From positions 1-64,000 of the forward strand of contig CADAUZ010000007.1 of assembly GCA_902791215.1 (NCBI GenBank): a DNA stretch of 64,000 bases, given 5' to 3'. Shown in pieces: positions 47,391 through 54,850 of the stretch. The stretch's first letter is position 1; each line of letters opens with the position of its first letter. The notes under the pieces were generated by a model. The model was not told the origin of the DNA and made no database searches. It saw only the letters and a program-made list of their open reading frames with translations. The stretch is from Oscillospiraceae bacterium (GTDB lineage: Bacteria > Bacillota > Clostridia > Oscillospirales > Oscillospiraceae). A program made the position numbers and the translations under genes.

Positions 47391-49694
47391 CTATGGCTGC
47401 TCCTCTATCGCCGCTTCCGCGATCATCAGTTGGCCGAGGGACAAGCCCTCGTCGTTGCAGGAGACGCGCCGGTGCCGAAGCACGCGAAAGCCCTCCCCTT
47501 CCAGCCTTGCGGGAAGCCGCGTCATGATATACATATTCTGAAAACTGCCGCCGGAGAGGGACACAGTAGAAATGCCGCTCGCCTCTCTCGCCGCGCGGCA
47601 CTGCCGCACCGCCATCTCGATAAGCGTGTTCATGAACCGTGCCGCGAGAACGCCGGGGTCAGCTCCTCTGTTTCTCAGCATGACCAATTCGCGGATCATC
47701 TCCCGCCAGTCAAAGCGGAGGGGTTCACCGGAAAGCACCACGGGAAAAACGCCGTCGTCCTCCGTCGCCGCAGCCTCCAGCAGGACAGCGCCCTGTCCCT
47801 CGTAGCTGCATCTTTTCTTGATGCCGAGCAGCGCGGCCGCGCCGTCAAACAGGCGGCCCATGCCGCTCGACAACGGACAGTTGAGCCCGGCCGAAAGCAT
47901 TTTTTCATAGAGCGCAGCGTTTTCGATCCCGGCAGGATCAATCCCCGCGTCATGGAGCAGCGCAAAGGCCACGCGGTCCGGCTCCTTTGTGACCAGATCG
48001 CCGCCGATGAGCGGGATGGTTCGGATAGAACCGAAGCGTTCAAAGCCTTGATAATCGCCGATCAGGCACTCCGCCCCCCAGCTTGTCCCGTCGGTGCCGA
48101 GGCCGGTCCCGTCCCAGATCAGGCCGATGGTTTTGTCTTGCACGCCGTTATCCGCCATGCAGGCGGCGAGGTGCGCGTGATGGTGCTGGACCCGAATGAG
48201 CGGAATGTTCTCACGCTCCGCCCGATCTGCCGCATACTCCGTGGACAGATAATCCGGGTGCAGGTCACAGGCGATCGCCCTGGGGTGAATGTCGAACAGA
48301 CGCTCAAAATGCGCGATCTGTCCGGTATAGGCATCGAAGGTCTCCATGTTTTTGAGGTCTCCGATGTGTTGACTTGAAAATGCATAGCTGCCGCGCGAGA
48401 GGCAGAAGCTTGCCTTCTGTTCGGCCCCGCAGGCGAGGATGGGCGACAGTTCCCGGTCCACTCGCACGGGAAACGGCACGTAGCCCCTCGAGCGCCGGGC
48501 AAAGTACTCCTGCCCGTCCAGCACCCAGCAGAGGGAATCGTCGCAGCGGGTCTGAATGTCGCGGTTATGGAGCAGGAAGCCGTCCGCAATGCCATGCAGA
48601 GCTTTCACCGCCTCACGGTTGTCCGTCAGCATCGGCGTGTCGGAGAGATTGGCGCTGGTCATGACCAGCATGTCGATATCGTCCCCGAAGAGCAGCACAT
48701 GCAGCGGCGTATAGGGCAGCATCACGCCCACGCGGGCGTTTTCGCTCAGGTGCCAAAGCCCCGGTTCCTTCTTTTTCAGCAGCACGATCGGGCGTCGAAA
48801 GCTCTCCAGAACGCGCTGTTCGTCCTCCGACAGCTCACAGATTTTGCGGGCGCAGTCGGCATCCCGGCACATGACGGCGAAGGGCTTTTCGTCCCGCTGC
48901 TTTCTGCGGCGAAGGGTCCGCGCGATCTCGGGATCATCGCAGCGGCAGGCAAGATGAATGCCCCCGAGGCCCTTGACCGCCACGATCTGCCCCGCCTTCA
49001 GGGCATCGCGCGCAAGCTCAATGGCGTCGCCTTCCACGCGCCGTCCGTCTTTGTCCAGATAGAAGACATCCGGCCCGCATTTTGGGCAGCAGTCCGGCTG
49101 CGCGTGATAGCGGCGGTTTTCGATATCATGGTATTCGCGGTCGCATTCCGGGCACATGGGAAAGGCCGCCATGGAGGTTTTGGCCCGGTCGTAGGGCACA
49201 TCCCGGATGATGGTAAAGCGCGGGCCGCAGTTGGTACAGTTGATGAAGGGATAGCGGTAACGCCGGTCGTCGGGGTCTTTGAGCTCGCGCAGGCAGTCGT
49301 CGCAGATGCAGATGTCGGGAGAGATGAGCGTGTCGCGCAAAAGCTCCGTCTTGCTGTCAAGGATACGAAAATCGGCATAGCCCTTGAGCTCGTCCGAGTA
49401 TTCGACCGCAAGCTCCTCGATGACCGCGAGCTTCGGCGCGTGCCGGGGCAGCTCCTCCGCGAAGCGCTCCAGCGCCTCGCGCTCTCCCTCAAGCTCCAGC
49501 TCCACGCCGGAGGAGGTATTTTTGATGGTGCCGCACAGGCCCCTCTCCCGCACCAGCTTATGGACGAAGGGCCGAAAGCCCACGCCCTGCACGATCCCGC
49601 GTATATGTATCCACGCGTGCTCCAAGCTCCAGCATTCTCCCCTGCTTTGTATTTCCACATCTATCCAGCGCGTAAAAAGCGCATACACAGACAT
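47391..49694 (-). CDS. hypF: Carbamoyltransferase HypF
   Basis: HypF makes the carbamoyl group for the cyanide ligands from carbamoyl phosphate. The 767-residue frame has an acylphosphatase domain (GIVQGVGFRPFVHKL), two zinc fingers (CDDCLRE...CTNCGPRFT and CPECDREY...CCPKCGPD), a YrdC-like domain and a Kae1-like C-terminal domain (HHHAHLAACM). The exact start is unclear. ATG at 49692-49694 has no ribosome site, and the -10 box ends only about 4 bases before it, so the message would be leaderless there. TTG at 49623-49625 is an alternative. Confidence 0.92.
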   Translation of the reverse strand: MSVYALFTRWIDVEIQSRGECWSLEHAWIHIRGIVQGVGFRPFVHKLVRERGLCGTIKNTSSGVELELEGEREALERFAEELPRHAPKLAVIEELAVEYSDELKGYADFRILDSKTELLRDTLISPDICICDDCLRELKDPDDRRYRYPFINCTNCGPRFTIIRDVPYDRAKTSMAAFPMCPECDREYHDIENRRYHAQPDCCPKCGPDVFYLDKDGRRVEGDAIELARDALKAGQIVAVKGLGGIHLACRCDDPEIARTLRRRKQRDEKPFAVMCRDADCARKICELSEDEQRVLESFRRPIVLLKKKEPGLWHLSENARVGVMLPYTPLHVLLFGDDIDMLVMTSANLSDTPMLTDNREAVKALHGIADGFLLHNRDIQTRCDDSLCWVLDGQEYFARRSRGYVPFPVRVDRELSPILACGAEQKASFCLSRGSYAFSSQHIGDLKNMETFDAYTGQIAHFERLFDIHPRAIACDLHPDYLSTEYAADRAERENIPLIRVQHHHAHLAACMADNGVQDKTIGLIWDGTGLGTDGTSWGAECLIGDYQGFERFGSIRTIPLIGGDLVTKEPDRVAFALLHDAGIDPAGIENAALYEKMLSAGLNCPLSSGMGRLFDGAAALLGIKKRCSYEGQGAVLLEAAATEDDGVFPVVLSGEPLRFDWREMIRELVMLRNRGADPGVLAARFMNTLIEMAVRQCRAAREASGISTVSLSGGSFQNMYIMTRLPARLEGEGFRVLRHRRVSCNDEGLSLGQLMIAEAAIEEQP

Positions 49695-49698
49695 GGTG

Positions 49699-49726
49699 AT
49701 TATACCACAGTCTGTGTATTTAGCAA
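49699..49726 (-). promoter_or_regulatory. Promoter of the hyp-mbh locus with a palindrome
   Basis: Minus strand TTGCTA, 16-base spacer, perfect TATAAT (49699-49704). The spacer holds the palindrome CACAG-A-CTGTG, part of an imperfect ATACMCAGWCTGKGTAT, a likely operator. Confidence 0.6.
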
Positions 49727-49779
49727 GATAAGTCTTTCAATTTCAGTCGATTTCGGCGAAAATACCACAAGATATTGTT

Positions 49780-50223
49780 TTAACGAAGTCCCGTCAGCCA
49801 CAGGATAAGCCCGTATATTGCCCCGGTGCTCACGCCATAGACGATCACCGGACCCGAGATCACGAACATTTTGGCCGCAGTACCGGTAATTTTGCCCTCG
49901 GTCTTGTATTCCAGCGCCGGGGACACCACGGCGTTAGCAAAGCCGGTGATCGGCACCAGGGTCCCGGCCCCGCCGAATTTGGCGATCTTGTCATAAACGC
50001 CGAAAGCCGTGAGAAGCGCCCCCAGCAGCACCAGCGTCACCGACACCGCGCCCCCCGCCGCTTCGCTTTCCATCCCGACCTTCTCATACAGGCTGTGCAG
50101 GATCTGGCCCAATGTACAGATGATCCCGCCGCTTACAAACGCGCGCAGCATATTGCGTGCCGCCTTGGAGCGCGGCACATGCCGGGATACATATTTGGAA
50201 TACTCCTGCTTGTTCATGTCCAT
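49780..50223 (-). CDS. spoVAC: Stage V sporulation protein AC
   Basis: This 147-residue membrane protein has four helices and matches SpoVAC, part of the channel that moves dipicolinic acid into the forespore: FVSGGIICTLGQIL, GAGTLVPITGFANAVVSPALEYKTEG (shown in part) and a C-terminal YGLILWL. Start ATG at 50221-50223 with GGAGG 8 bases upstream. spoVAD and spoVAE, its usual neighbours, are not here, so this may be a solitary paralogue. It supports a spore-forming host. Confidence 0.92.
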   Translation of the reverse strand: MDMNKQEYSKYVSRHVPRSKAARNMLRAFVSGGIICTLGQILHSLYEKVGMESEAAGGAVSVTLVLLGALLTAFGVYDKIAKFGGAGTLVPITGFANAVVSPALEYKTEGKITGTAAKMFVISGPVIVYGVSTGAIYGLILWLTGLR

Positions 50224-50322
50224 ATACAGATCCTCCCCTGTCTTCTGTTACGGTGTATAGATAGTATGCACCGCACAGAAAGCGGCATTCGATAAAAAAC
50301 TGGAAAAAGGGAAAAATAATGC

Positions 50323-50351
50323 TTGACTTTATCGCAAGACCGCATTATAAT
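50323..50351 (+). promoter_or_regulatory. Promoter of tRNA-Ser
   Basis: TTGACT (50323-50328), 17-base spacer, perfect TATAAT (50346-50351), about 40 bases upstream of the tRNA. Confidence 0.85.
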
Positions 50352-50391
50352 GGCAAAGCTGACAAGTTAACAGTTACTTTTCGAGCAATAC

Positions 50392-50483
50392 GGAGTTGTC
50401 GCGTAGTTGGTCGAGCGCGCACGATTGGAAATCGTGTAGGGGTCAAAAGCTCCTCGAGAGTTCGAATCTCTCCAACTCCGCCA
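50392..50483 (+). tRNA. tRNA-Ser (anticodon GGA)
   Basis: 92 bases with encoded CCA. The acceptor GGAGTTG pairs with CAACTCC, discriminator G. The anticodon stem CACGAT/ATCGTG surrounds TGGAA, giving anticodon GGA. A long variable arm (AGGGGTCAAAAGCTCCT) and the T arm GAGAG-TTCGAAT-CTCTC follow. Confidence 0.96.
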
Positions 50484-50522
50484 AAAAGAAAGAGCCTGCC
50501 GCTGGCAGGTTCTTTCTTTTTG
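50484..50522 (+). terminator. Terminator of tRNA-Ser
   Basis: AGAAAGAgCCTGCC pairs with GGCAGGtTCTTTCT around GCT, followed by TTTTGCC. Confidence 0.9.
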
Positions 50523-50850
50523 CCTTTGGAGAGATTCGAATCCTCATCAAAGGCCCCGGTGGGGCCTTCATCGTCCAGTGCGCACACTGGACGATACCTC
50601 TATTTTGTTTTCCGATCTCACGTGAGGAAAACAAAATGCAAGCGAATCTCTTCAACTCCGCGTCAGAAGAACTCAACTCCATTCCGTTTCCGCGGACCGC
50701 GAAAGTATATAGCGTTGCGCGAACATCGTACTCCGTTCAAGGCTTGCCGCGAAAACTGCATATCCGTTGAGTCCTTCTTCCTTCTCCAAATCGGACCCGC
50801 TTCGCTGGGCTCCGATTTGGGTATGGTATCGTAAATGCACCGGGGCGTTT
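50523..50850. other. Hairpin-rich stretch with a second copy of the tRNA-Ser 3' end
   Basis: No gene is supported. Position 50642-50660 repeats the tRNA 3' end at 50463-50481 (CGAATCTCTYCAACTCCGC, one mismatch). Between the copies are three strong stems: AAGGCCCC-GGT-GGGGCCTT, ATCGTCCAGTG-CGCA-CACTGGACGAT and ATTTTGTTTTCC with its complement. Near the right end CCAAATCGGA pairs with TCCGATTTGG. The direct repeat looks like the scar of an element that used the tRNA gene. Confidence 0.5.
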
Positions 50851-50854
50851 CTGT

Positions 50855-51514
50855 TTACCTTTTCAGATACGCAGACGAGACGGGGAAATTGAAATACGTG
50901 TCCGGGTAGGGCTCGTTTTCCAGTGTGAAGTGCCACCACTCACAGTCGATGGGCTTGAAGCCGTTTCGGACCATGGCCTTTTGCAGGAACATGCGGTTTT
51001 CAAACTGTTCGTCCGTGATGCCGCGATAGTCGGGATGGGACAGCTCCCCGAAGTAATCGAAGGGGCCCCCCATGTCCACTTCTTTTCCGGTCTTCATGTC
51101 CAGAAGCGTCAGGTCCACGGTGCTGCCCCGGCTGTGGCTGGACTGCCTGGCGATATAGCCCTTGGCAAAGAGCTCCTGCTTTTCAAGCTCCGGGTAGAAA
51201 TAGGGCTTCATGCGGATGTCCTGATCCTCGATGCCCCAGAGCGCAAAGTGCTTGACCGCGCAGGCCGGTCGATAGGCGTCGAAGACCTTGAGGCGGTATC
51301 CCTGGACGTTGAGCTCATTGCTGACGGTTTTGAGCGCCCGTGCCGCCTCGACCGTGAGCAGGGCGCAGGGCTCCTCGTAGCCGTCGATGCGCTCCCCGAT
51401 AAAGTTATAGGTGGAGTAATAGCGTATCTCCTGTACGATATGCGGCACAAAATCCGCAAGCACGACAAAGCCCGAGGAATCCATCGTTACATCGTTTCTT
51501 GGTACGGTTTTCAT
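50855..51514 (-). CDS. VanX-type D-Ala-D-Ala dipeptidase
   Basis: This 219-residue zinc peptidase matches the VanX/DdpX family. The zinc ligands are in SSHSRGSTVDLTL (SxHxxGxxxD) and the C-terminal CEWWHFTL; FDAYRPACAV carries the conserved arginine. VanX removes D-Ala-D-Ala dipeptide, either for vancomycin resistance or for peptide salvage. No vanH, vanA or vanRS genes are near, so salvage or wall remodelling is more likely. No signal peptide. Start at 51512-51514 with GGGGGAG upstream. It is directly downstream of an SH3 miniprotein gene. Confidence 0.9.
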   Translation of the reverse strand: MKTVPRNDVTMDSSGFVVLADFVPHIVQEIRYYSTYNFIGERIDGYEEPCALLTVEAARALKTVSNELNVQGYRLKVFDAYRPACAVKHFALWGIEDQDIRMKPYFYPELEKQELFAKGYIARQSSHSRGSTVDLTLLDMKTGKEVDMGGPFDYFGELSHPDYRGITDEQFENRMFLQKAMVRNGFKPIDCEWWHFTLENEPYPDTYFNFPVSSAYLKR

Positions 51515-51539
51515 TATTCTCCCCCTATAGTTTAACGCC

Positions 51540-51576
51540 GAAGACCCCCGACATCTCTGCCGGGGATCTTCGTTTT
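51540..51576. terminator. Hairpin between the SH3 miniprotein and vanX-like genes
   Basis: GAAGACCCCCG with CGGGGATCTTC, loop 10 bases. On the plus strand TTTTCC follows; on the minus strand, the direction of both genes, no U-tract follows. It may only partly separate them. Confidence 0.5.
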
Positions 51577-51580
51577 CCGA

Positions 51581-51868
51581 TCATGCGAGGTACTGCGCGT
51601 TGGTCCAGCCGCTCATGCCGGCTCTGGGATTGTAGACCCAGACATAGGTTCTGCCGTCGGAGCCCACGGTGTAGCCGCCGGTGATCTGCAGGACCTGGCC
51701 GTTGTAGCTCTCGGCGCCGCGGATCTCATTGGCGTAGTCGTAAGTCGGGTTGGTGCGCAGGGCAAGGTAGCCTGTCCGGAGGCCGCTGACCGTCACCCAG
51801 GTTCCCGCCGCGAAACCGCCCGCAACGCCCTCAAGCTCCTGATCGTTCATTTTGTTCAGCTCTGCCAT
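51581..51868 (-). CDS. GG-leader miniprotein with SH3 domain, second copy
   Basis: This 95-residue protein has an 18-residue leader ending QELEGVAGG and a bacterial SH3-like domain (GYLALRTNPTYDYANEI, then YVWVYNPRAGMSGWTNAQYL). Start at 51866-51868 is preceded by AGGAGG. Its promoter (51907-51940) has the same heptamer layout as that of the SH3 gene at 5529, 46 kb away, although the proteins are only distantly similar. The VanX-type dipeptidase gene follows. Likely an exported peptidoglycan-binding protein. Confidence 0.8.
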   Translation of the reverse strand: MAELNKMNDQELEGVAGGFAAGTWVTVSGLRTGYLALRTNPTYDYANEIRGAESYNGQVLQITGGYTVGSDGRTYVWVYNPRAGMSGWTNAQYLA

Positions 51869-51906
51869 TTTTATATCCTCCTGTCTGTTTTTTCTTTGCC
51901 GGGAAG

Positions 51907-51940
51907 AGTATAACACATCAAGTGTCACAGAAGTATCACA
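51907..51940 (-). promoter_or_regulatory. SARP-box promoter of the second SH3 miniprotein gene
   Basis: Minus strand: TGTGATA, 4 bases, TGTGACA, 5 bases, TGTGT, then -10 TATACT. Spacing is identical to the four copies near 4-9 kb. Confidence 0.72.
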
Positions 51941-51960
51941 CAAGTATTATGCTTATGCCG

Positions 51961-51992
51961 AGCCCGCCTTACGGTTTTCCCGAGGGCGGGCT
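51961..51992. other. Hairpin after the PepSY gene
   Basis: AGCCCGCC with GGCGGGCT and a 16-base loop. No U-tract on the minus strand; weak terminator at best. Confidence 0.45.
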
Positions 51993-52001
51993 TCATTTCG
52001 A

Positions 52002-53015
52002 TCATTTGATTACTTCGTTTGCCAGTACCTCACCGGTAATTGCGTTGATCTCATAGCTGAATCTGCGCGAGGCGGTCTTAAACGCCACAACGTAGACAGC
52101 GGTGTCCGCATCCTCACGGAGTTCGACCTCCGAGCGGACCACCTCCCCCGCCTTCACGGCGGCATGCTTAAAGGCGATCGCTTTTGCTTCGTCCTCGCTG
52201 ATGCGCTCCGCGGCGGCGGGCACAGTCTCGGCGGCCTCTATGATCACCGCGGGTTCCTCCACGAACGCTGTCTCGGTTTTGTCGTTGCCGGTAAAGTCCG
52301 CGGCATAGGTCGCCGTGTCGGAGAAAGTAAAGCCGGACACCTTCCAGCCCGCGATCTCGCCGTCAAGCGCGCCGATCACATACTCATAGGCATTGTCGCC
52401 GGACTTGAAGCTTACCTCGTATACGGGCTCGCCCTCATCGTTTTTCGTGCGGTAGACACCGCCGATCTCCGCGTCTGTCTCCGCGACCCCGGCGTGGTTC
52501 AGGGCGATCTCAAGCGCGGCGCCGACACCGATGAATTTCTTCTCCGGCTCATCGCTGCTTTTGACAACGGGAGCGTCCGTCATCGCGGCGACAGGGGCAA
52601 TTGTCTCTATGGGCGCAGGCGTCTCCGTGGGCGCAGGTGTCTCGGCAGGCTCCGGCGTAGGCTGAGGCTCGGCTGCGGCAACAGGTTCGGGCTCCGCAGA
52701 CGGCTCCGGCGTCGCAGCAGGCGCGGGCTCGGCAGTGGGTTCGGGCGTCTCCAAGGGCTCGGGCTCTGCGGTGGGCTCCGGGGTCACAGCGATGTCGTCA
52801 GGCGTGCGCGGCGTTGTGGAGCCGGGGATATAAGATTCCAGGATGGGATAAACGCGGGCCCGGAATTCCGTCGGCAGCGGCAGGGTGTTGATTTTCAGGC
52901 CCAGCATGATGCCCCCGGCGAAGGCGGCCAGGATCAGCAGGAACCACAGCCACCACAGGGAACGCTTTTTCTTGCGCGGCTTCTCGCCGCTGACAACCGT
53001 GTTTTCTTCGTTCAT
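52002..53015 (-). CDS. Membrane-anchored protein with two PepSY domains
   Basis: This 337-residue protein has a cytoplasmic Lys/Arg-rich start, one helix (about 21-41), and an extracellular Pro/Glu/Thr-rich stalk (about 75-140) built of TPEPTAEP-like repeats. Two PepSY domains follow: GVGAALEIALNHAGV...YEVSFKSGDNAYEYVI and ISEDEAKAIAFKHA...VVAFKTASRRFSYEI. PepSY domains often inhibit or regulate peptidases near the wall. The target is unknown. Start ATG at 53013-53015. It lies downstream of ribF on the same strand. Confidence 0.85.
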   Translation of the reverse strand: MNEENTVVSGEKPRKKKRSLWWLWFLLILAAFAGGIMLGLKINTLPLPTEFRARVYPILESYIPGSTTPRTPDDIAVTPEPTAEPEPLETPEPTAEPAPAATPEPSAEPEPVAAAEPQPTPEPAETPAPTETPAPIETIAPVAAMTDAPVVKSSDEPEKKFIGVGAALEIALNHAGVAETDAEIGGVYRTKNDEGEPVYEVSFKSGDNAYEYVIGALDGEIAGWKVSGFTFSDTATYAADFTGNDKTETAFVEEPAVIIEAAETVPAAAERISEDEAKAIAFKHAAVKAGEVVRSEVELREDADTAVYVVAFKTASRRFSYEINAITGEVLANEVIK

Positions 53016-53047
53016 GATTTACTCCTCTCTGCATGAAAGCCGATGCT

Positions 53048-53974
53048 TTACTGCATTATATCCGATGGTTCGCTCGAGTGTTGCCGAAAATAGGTTCTGG
53101 CCGCGTCGGCATCCAGATGGATCTGACGGGACAGCTCCTCGTAATCGTCAAATTTCTTTTCGTCCCGGAGAAATTTATAAAACTCCACGCGCACCTGGCG
53201 CCCGTAGAGATTGCCGGTAAAGGCCAGCAGATGGCTCTCCACATTCACGCGCGTCCCGTCGCTCACTGTGGGGCGCACACCGACATTCGCCACCGCGATG
53301 TGGGAGCTGCCGTCCTCGAGGAACACCCGCGCGGCGTACACCCCATGGCGCGGGACGATGACCCCCTCGGGAAAATCCATGTTGATGGTCGGCGCGCCGA
53401 GCTTTGTGCCGAGATGATAACCGGAATGCACCGTGTCCTGGAGCGTGTGCGGATGGCCCAGATAGCGGGCCGCCTGCTCCATGTCCCCGTCGGCGATGAG
53501 GGTGCGGATATAGGTGGAGCTCACGATCCGCCCGTCCAGAGTGACGGCCTGGATGATGTCGCAGCCTATCCCCTTTTGCTCGCAATAGGCCTTGAGCTTT
53601 TCCGCCGTGCCCTCGCCCCGGTAGCCGAAGCAGAAATCGTGTCCCACCACGATCCAGGCAAGCCCCAGCTCGTCAATGATGGTATCGGCAAATTCCTGCC
53701 AGGGCATATGCATCATGCGCCGATTGAAGTGGATGAAAATCACATCGTCAATACCGTAGCAGCGCCGGATGATCTCCTCTCTGCCAAGGGCGCTGTTGAT
53801 GAGCGGGACATCCTTGCCGAAGACCAGCTTGTCGGGGTGCACGTCAAAGGACAGGACCGAGGGCGTGATGCCGAGCTCCGCTGCCCGCTCCGACGTCTTT
53901 TTCAAGAGCGCGCCGTGACCGATATGAACACCGTCAAAAAAGCCCAGCGCGATGGCGCGCCTGATGTCTGCCAT
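53048..53974 (-). CDS. ribF: Riboflavin kinase / FAD synthetase
   Basis: This 308-residue bifunctional enzyme makes FMN and FAD. The N-terminal nucleotidyltransferase has GFFDGVHIGHGALL and the later SSTYIRTLI. The C-terminal kinase domain has KLGAPTINMDFPEG and NVGVRPT. It lies 6 bases after truB in the rbfA-nrnA-truB-ribF order common in Firmicutes. Full length. Confidence 0.95.
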   Translation of the reverse strand: MADIRRAIALGFFDGVHIGHGALLKKTSERAAELGITPSVLSFDVHPDKLVFGKDVPLINSALGREEIIRRCYGIDDVIFIHFNRRMMHMPWQEFADTIIDELGLAWIVVGHDFCFGYRGEGTAEKLKAYCEQKGIGCDIIQAVTLDGRIVSSTYIRTLIADGDMEQAARYLGHPHTLQDTVHSGYHLGTKLGAPTINMDFPEGVIVPRHGVYAARVFLEDGSSHIAVANVGVRPTVSDGTRVNVESHLLAFTGNLYGRQVRVEFYKFLRDEKKFDDYEELSRQIHLDADAARTYFRQHSSEPSDIMQ

Positions 53975-53980
53975 AGCCGT

Positions 53981-54850
53981 CTATACCTCAAAAAAGTTTT
54001 TTATCGTTTTCATGACGCCGTCCTCCGCTCTGCCGAGCATGAGGAATGCGCCGGACTCGCCGTAGACGCGGTAAAGCCCGTCCGGCAGTTCAGTCCGGTA
54101 CTCCGTGCCGCAGCGGATGCGCTTCTCCTCCTGTGCTGAGGCGGTACAGGTCTTTTCCCGGGAAAAGAGCATGTCCACCGGGAGAAGGCGCTGTTCGATC
54201 TCTCCCGCGTCCCGCAGGCGCTGGGCCTCGGAAATGGTGATCGCGTCATCCACGCGGAAGGCGCCCGCCTCCGTGCGGCGCAGGGCGCTCATGCACCCGC
54301 CGCAGCCGAGGGCCCGGCCGATGTCATGACAGAGGGTGCGGATATAAGTCCCCTTGGAGCAGCGAACGTCAAGGAGCCAGTCCTCCCCTTCCCGGCCTGC
54401 GATGTTCAGCTCATGGATCGTGACCGAGCGCGGCGTGCGTTCCACCGTGCCGCCCTTGCGGGCAATGTCGTATAGTCTCCTGCCGCCGATCTGGATGGCG
54501 GAGTACATGGGCGGGACCTGTTCGATCTCCCCGTGAAAACGCTCGAGTACCGCTTCGAGCTCAGACTGTGTGACCGAAGCATTTTTCTTTTCCAGGACGG
54601 TTCCGGTGATGTCCTGAGTGTCGGTGGTGATGCCGAGTCTGAGCGCTGCGCGGTAGCGCTTGCTGTCGCTCTCGGCAAACTGTATGGCGCGGGTGGCTCT
54701 GCCGACGAAGACCACGAGCAGCCCTGTCGCCATCGGGTCGAGAGTGCCGGAATGGCCGATGCGGCGCTCATGCAGGATGCCTTTTAGCTTGACTACCACG
54801 TCATTGCTTGTCCAGTCCGGTTCCTTGTCAATAAGCAGGATGCCGTTCAT
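53981..54850 (-). CDS. truB: tRNA pseudouridine-55 synthase
   Basis: TruB makes pseudouridine 55 in the T loop of tRNAs. This 289-residue protein begins MNGILLIDKEPDWTSNDVV and has GHSGTLDPMATGLL with the catalytic aspartate. A C-terminal PUA-like part has about 60 residues. It overlaps nrnA by 4 bases. Confidence 0.95.
   Translation of the reverse strand: MNGILLIDKEPDWTSNDVVVKLKGILHERRIGHSGTLDPMATGLLVVFVGRATRAIQFAESDSKRYRAALRLGITTDTQDITGTVLEKKNASVTQSELEAVLERFHGEIEQVPPMYSAIQIGGRRLYDIARKGGTVERTPRSVTIHELNIAGREGEDWLLDVRCSKGTYIRTLCHDIGRALGCGGCMSALRRTEAGAFRVDDAITISEAQRLRDAGEIEQRLLPVDMLFSREKTCTASAQEEKRIRCGTEYRTELPDGLYRVYGESGAFLMLGRAEDGVMKTIKNFFEV

Noticed and set aside
49699..49726. TGTGG plus TATAAT in the hypF promoter as a sixth SARP box
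   Set aside because: The bases at the heptamer positions do not match TGTRAYA or KGTSAYA.
50855..51514. VanX-type gene as part of a vancomycin resistance cluster
   Set aside because: No vanH, ligase or vanRS genes are in the surrounding sequence, and the family includes housekeeping dipeptidases.
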